NCBI GenBank assembly: GCA_016464825.1
Contig: JAEKNQ010000025.1
Location: forward strand, 1-64,000
Source: Candidatus Dormiibacter inghamiae
GTDB taxonomy: Bacteria > Chloroflexota > Dormibacteria > Dormibacterales > Dormibacteraceae
Reading direction: 5' to 3'
DNA: 64,000 nucleotides
In this document: positions 21,165 to 29,703 of the stretch, piece by piece
How the letters are laid out: each line of letters begins with the position of its first letter
Numbering within the stretch: the first letter of the stretch is position 1
Position numbers and translations under genes: made by a program
The notes under the pieces: model-generated
What the model was told of the DNA's origin: nothing
What the model saw: only the letters and a program-made list of their open reading frames with translations
Databases searched by the model: none

Positions 21165-23281
21165 GCTGGCCGCGAGATCCTGAGCTGGACGAAATCTTCC
21201 CCGGAGCGGAGCACTTGAGCCGGCTCAAGCTGCTGAGCGAGAATCCGCCGCACAGAATCGAGCCGGGCCTGATGTATCGCGCCACGCTGCGCCGAAGGTT
21301 GATGCAGGAAGCCTGGGCGATGGCCGAACCTCGGCTGCCCTGGTGGCGCCGCCTGCTGGCTCCCCCCGGACTTGCCTGGGCGGGCGCCACCATCGGGGTT
21401 CTCCTGGTCGCCTTCCTCGCCTATACGCTCACCGTGAGTCCGACCACCAGCAGCAAGACAGTTGCCTGGAACAGCCCGCTGCAGGACGCTCATGCAGTCG
21501 CGACAGTGCAGCCGATAGTCCTCACCTTCAAGGAGCCTGTCGATCACCATTCGGTCGAAGCGGCGGTCCGAATTGAGCCGGCCACCAGAGTGACTTACGA
21601 GTGGCAGGGCAATGACCTCAAGGTCACGCCCGTCAACCGCCTGGCACCCGGCACGCAGTATCAGGTGTCGCTGGCGCCATCGGCCCGCACCGAGTCGGGA
21701 CAGCCGGTCCCTGTCCGGCCGGCAGTTGTCTTCGTGACCCAGCCGGCGCCCCCGCCGACCCCGGCCCCCACTCCGACACCAGCTCCCGGAGTTGCTGGGG
21801 AGCAGCTGCTCGGCAGCGTCGGGGCTGCCCCCGCCGCCTGGTCGCGCGACGGTTCGACGCTGTACCTGATCACGCCCGAAGGCGAGCTCGTGGCCTACAC
21901 GATCGCGAATGGCAAGACTGCGGTTGTGGCCAGCGGAGTGACCAGAGTGGCCGTAGGACCTGACGGCTCGCCGGCCTACGCGAGCGGCGGCGAGGTGAGC
22001 TACGGGCAGCAGAAGCTGACAGCTGATCGGCCGCTGGCGCTTGGCTTCAGGAACGGGAGGCTGCTCGTGCTGGCCGGGCGCTCAGTCCTGACAGTCGCCG
22101 TGCAGCCGGCCGCCCAGCCCCCGGCGCCGGAGACCTCAGCCAGCCCGGCGGTGAGCTCCACACCCGCGACGCCGTCCCCCAGTGCCAGCCCGTCAGCGAC
22201 CACGCCGAGCCCAACTCCGGCGTCGCCGACGCAGGTCGCGAGTCTCGGCCAGGACCCCAGCGCGGGAGACTTCTCGCCCAACGGTGACCGTCTCGCTTAC
22301 CTCACCGCCGGGGGACTCCATGTGCTGGAGCTGAGCACCGGTAAGGATTCGGTCATCGGCAGCGCCACTGGACTGGGTGACTGGTCGCCGGACTCCTCAC
22401 GCTATGCCTACCTGGATGTGGACGGCGCCCACATCACCGACGGCCACGCAGCCGTACTGCTGACCGCAGTCGCAGGGCTCAGCGGCCTCAGCTGGTCGGG
22501 CGGCGATGATCTTCTGCTGGCCGGCTCGTCGGGCATCTCGCTCGTTCACGCAGACGGCTCTGAGCTCCGCCTGCTCTCCACAGGCGCCTATGGGCAGCCG
22601 GACTGGGCGCCCGGAGCTGGCGTGTTCGCCTTTCACCGGGCGGGTCAGCTCTTCACAGCCAGGGTGCCGAGCGCCCGGGCCGCACCTGCCTCGACCCAGG
22701 AGGACGTCCTCGAGGCCTTCCTCCGAGCCCGCAGCGCTGGCAACGCGGAGAGTGCCACCAGCTACCTCGACGAGGCCGGCAAGCAGGCGTTCGCCGGCCT
22801 GAAGCTGGTCTATAAGGGCAATGACGGCCAGCTGGTGAGCTACAGCGTGCTGTTCTCACAGCCTGGCCGGGCTGTGGTCCGTTTGGTGATTGCGCAGGGA
22901 CAGGAACGCCAGGTGGTGATGGAGACCCTGACCTTCGCCCGGCAGGGTTCGGCCAAAACCATGGTTCACGGCGCCACCGAGACGGCGGCGCCACCGCTGG
23001 GAAGCGGCCCCAATGTGCTCTCGGTCACTGCGACCGGACATCAGCTAAGGGTCACATTCGATGCGGATCTCGACCCCGCCACGATAGCTGGCGTGTCGCT
23101 GAGCGGCGTCAGGGGCCCGAACTCGTACGACGCTTCCACTCGCACGGTGGTGATCGATGTTGGCTCGGCACTGGTCCCCGGCAACACCTACACGCTGGGC
23201 GTGACAGCAGGCGTCAAGGATGTCAACCACGCTCCTGCCACACCGTTCAAGTTGAACCTGCTGGGCCCTCCGCTCACTTAG
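21161..23281 (+). CDS. Membrane-anchored Ig-like / beta-propeller protein paired with a sigma factor
   Basis: A 706-aa protein with a cytoplasmic N-terminus (1-68, many charged residues), one membrane helix (about 69-92), then an extracytoplasmic region. The latter has a bacterial Ig-like domain (about 100-190, SbsA/Big_5 style), a Pro/Thr linker, PD40/WD40-like propeller repeats (SRDGSTLYL, SPNGDRLAYL, SPDSSRYAYL), a second Pro/Ser/Thr linker near 310-350, a possible NTF2-like segment (EAFLRARSAGNAESATSYL), and a C-terminal Ig-like domain. Coupling to the ECF sigma gene suggests a sensor or anti-sigma role. No known anti-sigma motif (such as the ZAS HxxxCxxC) is present, so this is inference. 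Confidence 0.75.
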   Translation: MSWPRDPELDEIFPGAEHLSRLKLLSENPPHRIEPGLMYRATLRRRLMQEAWAMAEPRLPWWRRLLAPPGLAWAGATIGVLLVAFLAYTLTVSPTTSSKTVAWNSPLQDAHAVATVQPIVLTFKEPVDHHSVEAAVRIEPATRVTYEWQGNDLKVTPVNRLAPGTQYQVSLAPSARTESGQPVPVRPAVVFVTQPAPPPTPAPTPTPAPGVAGEQLLGSVGAAPAAWSRDGSTLYLITPEGELVAYTIANGKTAVVASGVTRVAVGPDGSPAYASGGEVSYGQQKLTADRPLALGFRNGRLLVLAGRSVLTVAVQPAAQPPAPETSASPAVSSTPATPSPSASPSATTPSPTPASPTQVASLGQDPSAGDFSPNGDRLAYLTAGGLHVLELSTGKDSVIGSATGLGDWSPDSSRYAYLDVDGAHITDGHAAVLLTAVAGLSGLSWSGGDDLLLAGSSGISLVHADGSELRLLSTGAYGQPDWAPGAGVFAFHRAGQLFTARVPSARAAPASTQEDVLEAFLRARSAGNAESATSYLDEAGKQAFAGLKLVYKGNDGQLVSYSVLFSQPGRAVVRLVIAQGQERQVVMETLTFARQGSAKTMVHGATETAAPPLGSGPNVLSVTATGHQLRVTFDADLDPATIAGVSLSGVRGPNSYDASTRTVVIDVGSALVPGNTYTLGVTAGVKDVNHAPATPFKLNLLGPPLT

Positions 23282-24474
23282 GCGCGCCTGCGCCGGGTCA
23301 GCACCTCTTGGTAGAGTTCCACAGTCTGGTCGGCGATGGCCGACCAGCTGAACTTTTCCAGCACCCGCCGCCGACCCCCAGCTCCCAGCCTCGCGGCGCG
23401 ATCTGGATCTTGCAGCAGCTCCTCCAACCGAGCGGCCAGACCGCGCTCAAAATCCTGCGGCCGCGCGGGATCGTACTCGACCAGGTGACCAGTCTCGCCC
23501 TCCACCACCACCTCCGGGATCCCGCCCACTGCCGAGGCGACCACAGCGGTTTCGCACGCCATCGCCTCCAGGTTGACCAGGCCGAACGGCTCGTAGATGG
23601 AGGGACAGGCGAAAACCGTTGCGCCCGTGAGCAGGGGCAGGATGAGGCTGAGAGGCAGGAACCCCTGCAGGTAAACGAGGTTGTGGTCCCGCTGCCGCAG
23701 CTGGTCCGCCAGCGCCTCCACTTCCGCGCCCAACTCCGGAGTGTCTGCCGCACCCGCGCAGATGACGAGCTGAGTGCGGGGATCGAGACGGCGGGCGGCG
23801 GCCAAGAGGTGCTGCAGCCCCTTCTGGCGGGTCACCCGACCGACGAAGATCGCGTAGGGCCGGTGGGGATCGACGCCATGCTGCCGGAGGGCGGCCGGGT
23901 CGGTGACAGGGCGGTAGACCTTGGGATCGATGCCGTTGTGGATGACACGCACGCGGGTCGGGTCGACGCCCGGGTAGCAGTCGAGCACATCCCGGCGCAT
24001 CCCTTCGGAAACAGCTATCACCGCATCAGCGCCCAGAATCCCCGTCTCTTCGCAAAATCGTGAGAGCGCGTAGCCCCCGCCCAGCTGCTCCGCCTTCCAC
24101 GGACGCAGCGGTTCCAGGCTGTGAGTGGTGAGAATGTGCGGAACTGCCCAGGTCAGCTTGGCGAAGTGGCCCGCCAGGTTGACATACCAGGTGTGACTGT
24201 GGACGAGGTCCACCTCCTTCAGAGCGGTCACCATGGCCAGGTCGATCGAGATGGCCTGCAGCGCGCCGGCCTCCGGTTGGGGCTCCGCCAGAGCCGGCCA
24301 GGGCTGATAAGCCTTCACAGTCGACTCCCCACGCGGCTCCCCCCAGCAGTGCACGCTGACCTCGAGCCTTCGGCGCAGCTCCTCGGCCAGGTACTCGACG
24401 TGCACACCGGCGCCGCCGTAGATCTCGGGTGGATACTCGCGGGTCAGCAACCCGACGTGGGGCCGCCGCCTCAT
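23278..24474 (-). CDS. glgA: GT4-family glycogen synthase (actinobacterial GlgA/GlgM type)
   Basis: A 398-aa GT-B glycosyltransferase of family 4, much closer in length and motifs to actinobacterial GlgA/GlgM than to GT5 GlgA. The N-terminal REYPPEIYGGAGVHVEYLA, the HSHTWYVNLAGHFAKL segment and the donor-site EPFGLVNLEAMAC are visible. In mycobacteria the homologue mainly makes maltose-1-phosphate from ADP-glucose and glucose-1-phosphate. Either that or glycogen extension is possible here. It overlaps glgC by 4 bases and is therefore co-translated with its ADP-glucose supplier. Confidence 0.88.
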   Translation of the reverse strand: MRRRPHVGLLTREYPPEIYGGAGVHVEYLAEELRRRLEVSVHCWGEPRGESTVKAYQPWPALAEPQPEAGALQAISIDLAMVTALKEVDLVHSHTWYVNLAGHFAKLTWAVPHILTTHSLEPLRPWKAEQLGGGYALSRFCEETGILGADAVIAVSEGMRRDVLDCYPGVDPTRVRVIHNGIDPKVYRPVTDPAALRQHGVDPHRPYAIFVGRVTRQKGLQHLLAAARRLDPRTQLVICAGAADTPELGAEVEALADQLRQRDHNLVYLQGFLPLSLILPLLTGATVFACPSIYEPFGLVNLEAMACETAVVASAVGGIPEVVVEGETGHLVEYDPARPQDFERGLAARLEELLQDPDRAARLGAGGRRRVLEKFSWSAIADQTVELYQEVLTRRRRA

Positions 24475-25736
24475 GCGGGCAGGGCGCCCAGGGATTGGCC
24501 CTTGCCGATGGCGACGATGCCGCCTGGCGTGACGTGCAGCCGTTCGCGATCCGCCGCCAAGTCGTAGCCGACGGTGGCTCCGGCCGGGATGCGCACCCCT
24601 TTGTCGATCACTGCGTTGCGCAGCTTGGCCCCACCGCCGACGTCCACGCCGTCCATCAGCACGCAGCCCTCTACCTCTGCGTGGGAGTGAACAACCACGC
24701 CCGGTGACAGGATGGAGCGCCGCACCTGGCCGCCCGAGACGATCACACCTGATGAGACCAGTGAGTTGAGCGCCATGCCGCGACGGCCGTCTTCGTCATG
24801 GACGAACTTGGCCGGCGGGACCGGCGGCAGCCAGCTGTAGATGGGCCATTCCTGGTTGTAGAGATTGAAGGGTGGCTCCAGCGCGAGCAGGTCCATGCTT
24901 GCCTGGTAGTAGGAGTCCAGATCCCCCACATCCCGCCAGTAGCCCGCCTCCCGGCCGCTCACTCCCGGTACCCGATTGGTGTTGAAGTCATAGACGCCCG
25001 CTTGGCCCTGGTCGACCAGCATCGGCACTATGCTGCCGCCCAAGTCGTGCCTGGAGCCGTCATCGGACGAGTCGCGGCTCACAGCCTCCACCAGGGCGCT
25101 GGTGGTGAAGATGTAGATGCCCATTGACGCATATGCCCGGCTCGGATCGTGAGGAAGCGGCTTGGGCGTGTGGGGCTTCTCCACGAAGCTGCGAACGTGG
25201 CCCTCCTCGTCGCCCTCGATGATGCCAAAGGCTGACGCTTCGCCAACCGGGACCGGGATGCCGGCGAGAGTGATGCCCGCCCCGCTCTGAATGTGGTGGC
25301 GGAGCATCCCCATCGCGTCCATTCGGTAGATGTGATCGGCGCCGAAAACGCAGATGTACTCAGGCTTCTCATCGTTGATCAGGTTCAGGTTCTGGAAGAC
25401 GGCGTCAGCGGATCCGAGGAACCAGCGTGGGCCCAACCGCATCTGGGCGGGCACGTTTGCAACGTAGTTGCCAAGCATGGGAGAAAGACGCCACATCTGA
25501 GCGATGTGCCGATCCAGGCTGTGGCTCTTGTACTGGGTGAGGACGACTATTTTGCGCAGACCACTGTTGACGAGGTTGGAGAGCACGAAGTCGATCAGTC
25601 GGTAGGTGCCTCCGAACGGAACCGCGGGCTTGGCGCGGTCAAGGGTAAGCGGCAGGAGCCGGGTTCCCTGGCCACCGGCGAGAACCATTGCCATCACGTG
25701 CAGCTCATCTCTGCCCAAGCCGGCCAGCTGAGTCAT
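24471..25736 (-). CDS. glgC: Glucose-1-phosphate adenylyltransferase
   Basis: Makes ADP-glucose for glycogen or maltose-1-phosphate synthesis. The protein is 421 aa with the nucleotide loop MVLAGGQGTRLLPLT, PAVPFGGTYRLIDF, YWRDVGDLDSYY and a C-terminal left-handed beta-helix region (hexad-like SGVIVSGGQVRRSIL). The called start is ATG 25736, with a possible -10 TAACCT at 25745-25750 on the minus strand. That would make the mRNA leaderless. GTG 25697, just before the core motif, is an alternative. Confidence 0.94.
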   Translation of the reverse strand: MTQLAGLGRDELHVMAMVLAGGQGTRLLPLTLDRAKPAVPFGGTYRLIDFVLSNLVNSGLRKIVVLTQYKSHSLDRHIAQMWRLSPMLGNYVANVPAQMRLGPRWFLGSADAVFQNLNLINDEKPEYICVFGADHIYRMDAMGMLRHHIQSGAGITLAGIPVPVGEASAFGIIEGDEEGHVRSFVEKPHTPKPLPHDPSRAYASMGIYIFTTSALVEAVSRDSSDDGSRHDLGGSIVPMLVDQGQAGVYDFNTNRVPGVSGREAGYWRDVGDLDSYYQASMDLLALEPPFNLYNQEWPIYSWLPPVPPAKFVHDEDGRRGMALNSLVSSGVIVSGGQVRRSILSPGVVVHSHAEVEGCVLMDGVDVGGGAKLRNAVIDKGVRIPAGATVGYDLAADRERLHVTPGGIVAIGKGQSLGALPA

Positions 25737-25933
25737 CCTCGTTTAGGTTAGTTGCCTTCAGCGCAGATGAAGGATCGGTCTGCGTCTGGCTAGGTAACGA
25801 CTGCACATCCGGCGCACGGTGGGGCGCCGCATTAGTCGGACGGGTTGGGCAGCGGAGGCCTGCCTTCCCTGCCGGCGATGATCCAACGCTGCCCCTGAAG
25901 CGTAACTCCTGCATCTACCTGCTTAGATCGGAG

Positions 25934-25950
25934 GGAATGCGTCACATTCC
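25934..25950. promoter_or_regulatory. GGAATG inverted repeat upstream of the ferritin-like genes
   Basis: GGAATG-CGTCA-CATTCC, a perfect 6-5-6 palindrome about 80 bases before the first ferritin-like gene, in the 294-base gap between glgC and that gene. It could be an operator for a dimeric regulator. No consensus promoter is evident beside it, and the rest of the gap shows nothing I recognise. Confidence 0.35.
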
Positions 25951-26030
25951 TGTCCCGCGCTGGTGACGCCTCGCGAGCAGTCGATCTGGTTCAGGTGTCA
26001 TTCACCGCTCTAGACAAAGGAGACACTCAA

Positions 26031-26672
26031 GTGGAGTCGGAGTTGTTCGGAGGCCAGGCGGTCATCCATTTCAAGGATGAGACGACCCGCCGGAGCTTCC
26101 TCAGAACCGCGGCGCTCGTGGGCGTCGGGGCCACGCTGGCGGGAGGCGCGACAACGGCGTTCGCGGCTGGCCCGGAAATGGCCTCACAGTTCGGCGACGG
26201 GGATGTCGGCGTCCTCAATTACGCCCTCACCCTGGAATATTTGGAAGCCGACTTCTACGCTCAGGGCACTGCCAAGGATTTCCTGGGCGACAACAAGAAG
26301 TATTTGACCCCGATCGCCCAGCACGAGGCGGCTCACGTCCAGGCAATCCTCGGCACCCTGCAAAAGCTCGGGGCCACGCCGGCCGCCAAGCCTACCTTCA
26401 AGTATCCAGACGGCACGTTCACCGACGCGATGACGTTTCTCAAGACTGCAAACACGTTCGAGGAGACAGGCGTCAAGGCCTATCACGGTCAGGTGCCCCT
26501 GATCAAGGACGGCGCCATCTTGGGTGCCGCCGCGTCCATCGCCGGGGTTGAGTCACGCCATGCGGCGGTGCTGAACCTCATCCTGAAGCAGAAGTTCGTT
26601 CCCGCTCCGGTCGAGGCGCATGCCTCGATGGACGAGGTAGTGGCGGCTGTCAAGCCGTTCCTGGGAGCCTAG
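26031..26672 (+). CDS. Tat-exported ferritin-like (Ferritin_2-type) protein
   Basis: A 213-aa protein. GTG 26031 is preferred over GTG 25995 because AAAGGAG lies 8 bases before it. A twin-arginine signal (TTRRSFLRT then a hydrophobic stretch ending AFA) precedes a four-helix domain. Carboxylate/His pairs fall in LTLEYLEADFY, EAAHVQAI, FEETGVKAY and ESRHAAVL, the spacing expected for a di-iron or similar ferritin-like site. Related desiccation-associated proteins share this domain. It ends without a membrane anchor. The downstream paralogue begins after 3 bases. Confidence 0.85.
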   Translation: MESELFGGQAVIHFKDETTRRSFLRTAALVGVGATLAGGATTAFAAGPEMASQFGDGDVGVLNYALTLEYLEADFYAQGTAKDFLGDNKKYLTPIAQHEAAHVQAILGTLQKLGATPAAKPTFKYPDGTFTDAMTFLKTANTFEETGVKAYHGQVPLIKDGAILGAAASIAGVESRHAAVLNLILKQKFVPAPVEAHASMDEVVAAVKPFLGA

Positions 26673-26675
26673 GTA

Positions 26676-27428
26676 ATGACCAATTCAACAATCAATCGCC
26701 GCAGCTTTCTGAAGCGGGGCGCGCTTGGCGCAGGAGCTGTTGTCTCCGGTGAGGCGGCAGTCCAGCTGCTCAGCACCGGACGAGCTTGGGCCGCCTTCGG
26801 CAGCGACGCCGATGTCCTCAACTACGCCCTGACGCTCGAATATCTGGAATCGACGTTCTATCAGATGGGCAATGCCGCTAACGTGATCACTGACGCCACC
26901 GAGAAGGATGTACTTGCCACCATCCAGCAGGACGAGGAAGCTCACGTTCAGGCGATCAGCGACACCATCAAGAAGATCGGCGGCACTCCCGTCGCCAAGC
27001 CGAGTGTGACGTTCCCGGACGGCACTTTCAGTTCCCGCGACTCCTACCTCAAACTGGCCAAGACCTTTGAGGAGACGGGCGTGGGAGCCTACCTGGGCGC
27101 TGCCGGCAGCATCCAGAACAAGGACATCCTGCAGGCAGCGGCCGGCATCTTCGGGGTGGAGGCGCGCCACGCCGCCGCCATCGGCTACATCACAGGCGCC
27201 GCGCCAGAGGGTGGCATCTACATGGGCGCCACTGAGAGCGGCAAGCAGCCGGCTGACGTGCTGGCGGCGGTCATGCCGTTCTTGGGCGGAATGCCGAGTG
27301 CCGGTTTCGCCCCCCGAAACGGAAACCCTGACTTCCTGGCCGCCGGGGCCGGGGCCGGTCTGCTGGCCGGGGCAGGGTTGCTCGTCGCCGGTCTGCGCCG
27401 CCGAGCGGCTGCAGCCCAGACGGAGTAG
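26676..27428 (+). CDS. Second Tat ferritin-like protein with C-terminal membrane/sorting-like tail
   Basis: A 250-aa paralogue of the preceding protein (shared DVLNYALTLEYLE, EEAHVQAI, FEETGVGAY and VEARHAA). The Tat signal is NRRSFLKRG. Unlike its neighbour it continues past the ferritin-like domain into a Gly/Asn/Pro segment (NGNPDF), a hydrophobic helix of about 20 residues, and a basic RRR end. That layout resembles a cell-wall sorting signal without a canonical LPxTG, and a sortase gene follows 12 bases later. It may be anchored outside the membrane. Confidence 0.83.
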   Translation: MTNSTINRRSFLKRGALGAGAVVSGEAAVQLLSTGRAWAAFGSDADVLNYALTLEYLESTFYQMGNAANVITDATEKDVLATIQQDEEAHVQAISDTIKKIGGTPVAKPSVTFPDGTFSSRDSYLKLAKTFEETGVGAYLGAAGSIQNKDILQAAAGIFGVEARHAAAIGYITGAAPEGGIYMGATESGKQPADVLAAVMPFLGGMPSAGFAPRNGNPDFLAAGAGAGLLAGAGLLVAGLRRRAAAAQTE

Positions 27429-27440
27429 ATACGGGGCGTG

Positions 27441-28094
27441 ATGGCACGCCTTCGGCGTGGGACTGTATCCCGCCGGGCGCTCGTGCTCGGCGGGGCAGTC
27501 CTGCTCGGCCTCTCAGCTGCTCTGGGCGCCATCGACCTGCACTCCCAGGAGGCGACCCGCCCAAAAGCGGCTGTGCGACCCAGTCCCGCCGCGACCATCC
27601 CTGCGGTACCGCCTGCGCCCGACCAGTACAACCCGGAACCCGCTCGGGTCGCGGGCCAGGCCCCGCAGAGGCTGCGCATCCCCTCGATCGGCGTGGACGC
27701 GGGGGTGGAGTCAATTGGGGTGCTGCCCGGACTGCAGCTGAAGACCCCTAACGACACGAGCAACGTCGGCTGGTACGACCTGGGTAGCGGCCCGGGTCAG
27801 AACGGTGACACAGTCCTGACCGGTCACCTGGACACCCAGACCGGCGCTCCGGCGGTCTTCGCCCGTCTGCGCCAGGTCAAGCCGGGAGACACTATCACTG
27901 TCGTCGCAGCCGATGGGCGAAGCGTCGACTACCGAGCCGAATCAGTCGACCTCGTGCCCAACGACAAGACGCCGCCCGATCTCTTTGCCACCGACGGACC
28001 ACCCCGGCTCACCCTCATCACCTGCGCCGGAACGTGGGACGCCAACCGCCAGCTCTACAGCGACAGATTATTGATCCGTGCGTCCCCGAGCTGA
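27441..28094 (+). CDS. Sortase (class E/F-like)
   Basis: A 217-aa exported transpeptidase with a single N-terminal membrane anchor (about 12-32) and a Pro-rich spacer. The sortase domain has catalytic His in LTGHLDTQTG, Cys in LITCAGTWD and Arg in YSDRLLIR. The short, compact C-terminal domain beginning RLRIPSIGVDAGVE fits the class E/F group of actinobacteria and relatives. ATG 27441 follows GTG 27438; both are possible starts. Its likely substrate could be the ferritin-like protein just upstream. Confidence 0.88.
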   Translation: MARLRRGTVSRRALVLGGAVLLGLSAALGAIDLHSQEATRPKAAVRPSPAATIPAVPPAPDQYNPEPARVAGQAPQRLRIPSIGVDAGVESIGVLPGLQLKTPNDTSNVGWYDLGSGPGQNGDTVLTGHLDTQTGAPAVFARLRQVKPGDTITVVAADGRSVDYRAESVDLVPNDKTPPDLFATDGPPRLTLITCAGTWDANRQLYSDRLLIRASPS

Positions 28095-28118
28095 CGTATC
28101 TATCTCAGGAGAACAGCC

Positions 28119-28577
28119 ATGAACCAGAAATCAAGCCTCGGACTCGGTCGAATCGGACTCGTGGCGGCTGCTTGTCTGACCCTGGCGGCATGTGGCGGTG
28201 GCGGTGGCGGCAGCGCTTCCCAACCGACTGACCACGCGCACATGTCGATGTCGCCGACGGTCGCCCCGACGGTGGCCGCCAGCCCGAGCGCATCACAGGC
28301 GCCTGCCTCCGCGGCGGCGGTCGTGGAGGAGGTGAACGCTTCCAACAAGGGAGGCGATTTCAGGCCGGCCGGCTTGACCATCAAAGCCGGTGAGACTGTG
28401 GAGTGGGTCAACCACAGCGGCAACATCCACAACGTCACGTTTGACGACAAATCGCTGGGCAACTCGTCGACCATGAGCGCGAACGAGACCTTCAGCAAGA
28501 AGTTCGACAAGCCTGGCAGCTACCACTACGTCTGCACCTTCCACCCCGGTATGGAGGGGACTGTGACCGTCAGCTGA
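28119..28577 (+). CDS. Plastocyanin-like blue-copper lipoprotein
   Basis: A 152-aa protein with a lipoprotein signal ending LTLAAC (lipid-attachment Cys25), a Gly-then-Ser/Ala/Pro linker to about residue 70, and a cupredoxin domain. Type 1 copper ligands are His104 (NIHNVTF), Cys139, His142 and Met145 (VCTFHPGMEG). It is probably an electron carrier on the outer face of the membrane. AGGAG lies 9 bases before ATG 28119, 24 bases after the sortase stop. Confidence 0.9.
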   Translation: MNQKSSLGLGRIGLVAAACLTLAACGGGGGGSASQPTDHAHMSMSPTVAPTVAASPSASQAPASAAAVVEEVNASNKGGDFRPAGLTIKAGETVEWVNHSGNIHNVTFDDKSLGNSSTMSANETFSKKFDKPGSYHYVCTFHPGMEGTVTVS

Positions 28578-28628
28578 TCAGCAGCCGCGGGGCAGCGAGC
28601 CAGAGGGAATCGCACTGCGCCACCACGC

Positions 28629-29471
28629 TCAGGCGTCGAGATCCCAGAGCAGGCGGTAGTAAGCGGTTCGGCTGGGATCGGGCGCGATGCCGTAGGCGTC
28701 GAGCAGGGCTCCTTCCCAGCCAGGGCCGTAGTTCCAGCCTGCCGACCAGGTGGCGATGGCGAGGTCGGCCCAGCGATCACCCACCCCGAGTAAGCCCAGA
28801 TCCACATGTCCAGTCACCGCCCCCTCGGCATCGAGCAGCGTGTTGGGGGCGCAGGCGTCACCGTGGCAGACCACCAGCTCGTCGACGGGCGGCGGGACAG
28901 CCACCAGTCGCAGGGCTTCGGCGATGCTCAGGTGGCGGTGGCTGGAGTGCCAGAGTTCAACGTTCACCTGCCCCGCAGAGGCGCGCCGGCGGGCGTCGGC
29001 CACCCTGTCGGCCGCCGCCCAGGTGAACGGGCACTCCGCCACCGGCAGGAAATCGTGCAGCCGGCGGAGCCCCTGTCCCAGGCTCCTCACGGCTGTGGCC
29101 GGAGCAGCTTGCCAGCGTGGGCTGACAGAGTTCTCCCCCGGCAGAGCTGCAGTGACGAGCCAAGCGCCTGTCTGGTCGCCGCCCACAGCGAGCAGCCGAG
29201 GCACGCTGGCGTGCCGAACCGCCCAGCGAAGCCGGACCGCCTCCGTCGCCAGATCCAGCGGGGAACCCACCGGGGCCCACTTCACAAACCGTCGTTGGAC
29301 GCCGCTGCCCACTTCGAACGTCAGGCCGCCGGCCTCGTTCTGCCAGACCGGCCGCACAGGCTCCTCCCCAGCCAGCCGAAGCACGGCCGCCGGTACGGCT
29401 TCCCCTGCCTGCGGACCCTCGGACAGCCTCAGATCCTGAGCCTGAAAGTCGACACGGTGGACTTCGCACAT
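28629..29471 (-). CDS. APH(3')-like phosphotransferase
   Basis: A 280-aa kinase-like protein. The catalytic loop is CHGDACAPN (Asp205, Asn210) and the metal Asp is in GHVDLGLLGVGDRWADLA, the pattern of aminoglycoside 3'-phosphotransferases. The N-lobe Lys is in RFVKWAP. Such genes may inactivate aminoglycosides or phosphorylate unrelated small molecules. Resistance is not shown. It is convergent with the cupredoxin gene. Confidence 0.8.
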   Translation of the reverse strand: MCEVHRVDFQAQDLRLSEGPQAGEAVPAAVLRLAGEEPVRPVWQNEAGGLTFEVGSGVQRRFVKWAPVGSPLDLATEAVRLRWAVRHASVPRLLAVGGDQTGAWLVTAALPGENSVSPRWQAAPATAVRSLGQGLRRLHDFLPVAECPFTWAAADRVADARRRASAGQVNVELWHSSHRHLSIAEALRLVAVPPPVDELVVCHGDACAPNTLLDAEGAVTGHVDLGLLGVGDRWADLAIATWSAGWNYGPGWEGALLDAYGIAPDPSRTAYYRLLWDLDA

Positions 29472-29493
29472 CCAGACACGAACCTAGAGGTGC

Positions 29494-29509
29494 GGCCGGG
29501 AACCCGGCC
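29494..29509. repeat. GGCCGGG hairpin in the aph-nudix gap
   Basis: GGCCGGG-AA-CCCGGCC, a perfect 7-bp inverted repeat. The same arms occur with a different loop at 35456-35474. No T-tract follows on either strand. Nothing else is recognised in the gap 29472-29703. Confidence 0.45.
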
Positions 29510-29703
29510 GAGAGATTGGGTGGCAAGGTGGGTCAGATCCAAGGGGCCGACGAGCACCGCAGTGAGCGGAATACGCGCAGCGAGGAGCGCAGGAGGCGAC
29601 GCCGGAGATGGCCCGCATGGGCGCCCAAGATCCGTATGGGCTTTTCGGCCGCAACCTCTAGCAGTTGCCGGCTGCCGCGGGATGGGTAGGTGCCCGCCAG
29701 TCG

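Noticed and set aside
29620-29660. Short plus-strand peptide frame MARMGAQDPYGLFGRNL
   Set aside because: Looks protein-like, but it has no SD and no upstream continuation; too short to support.
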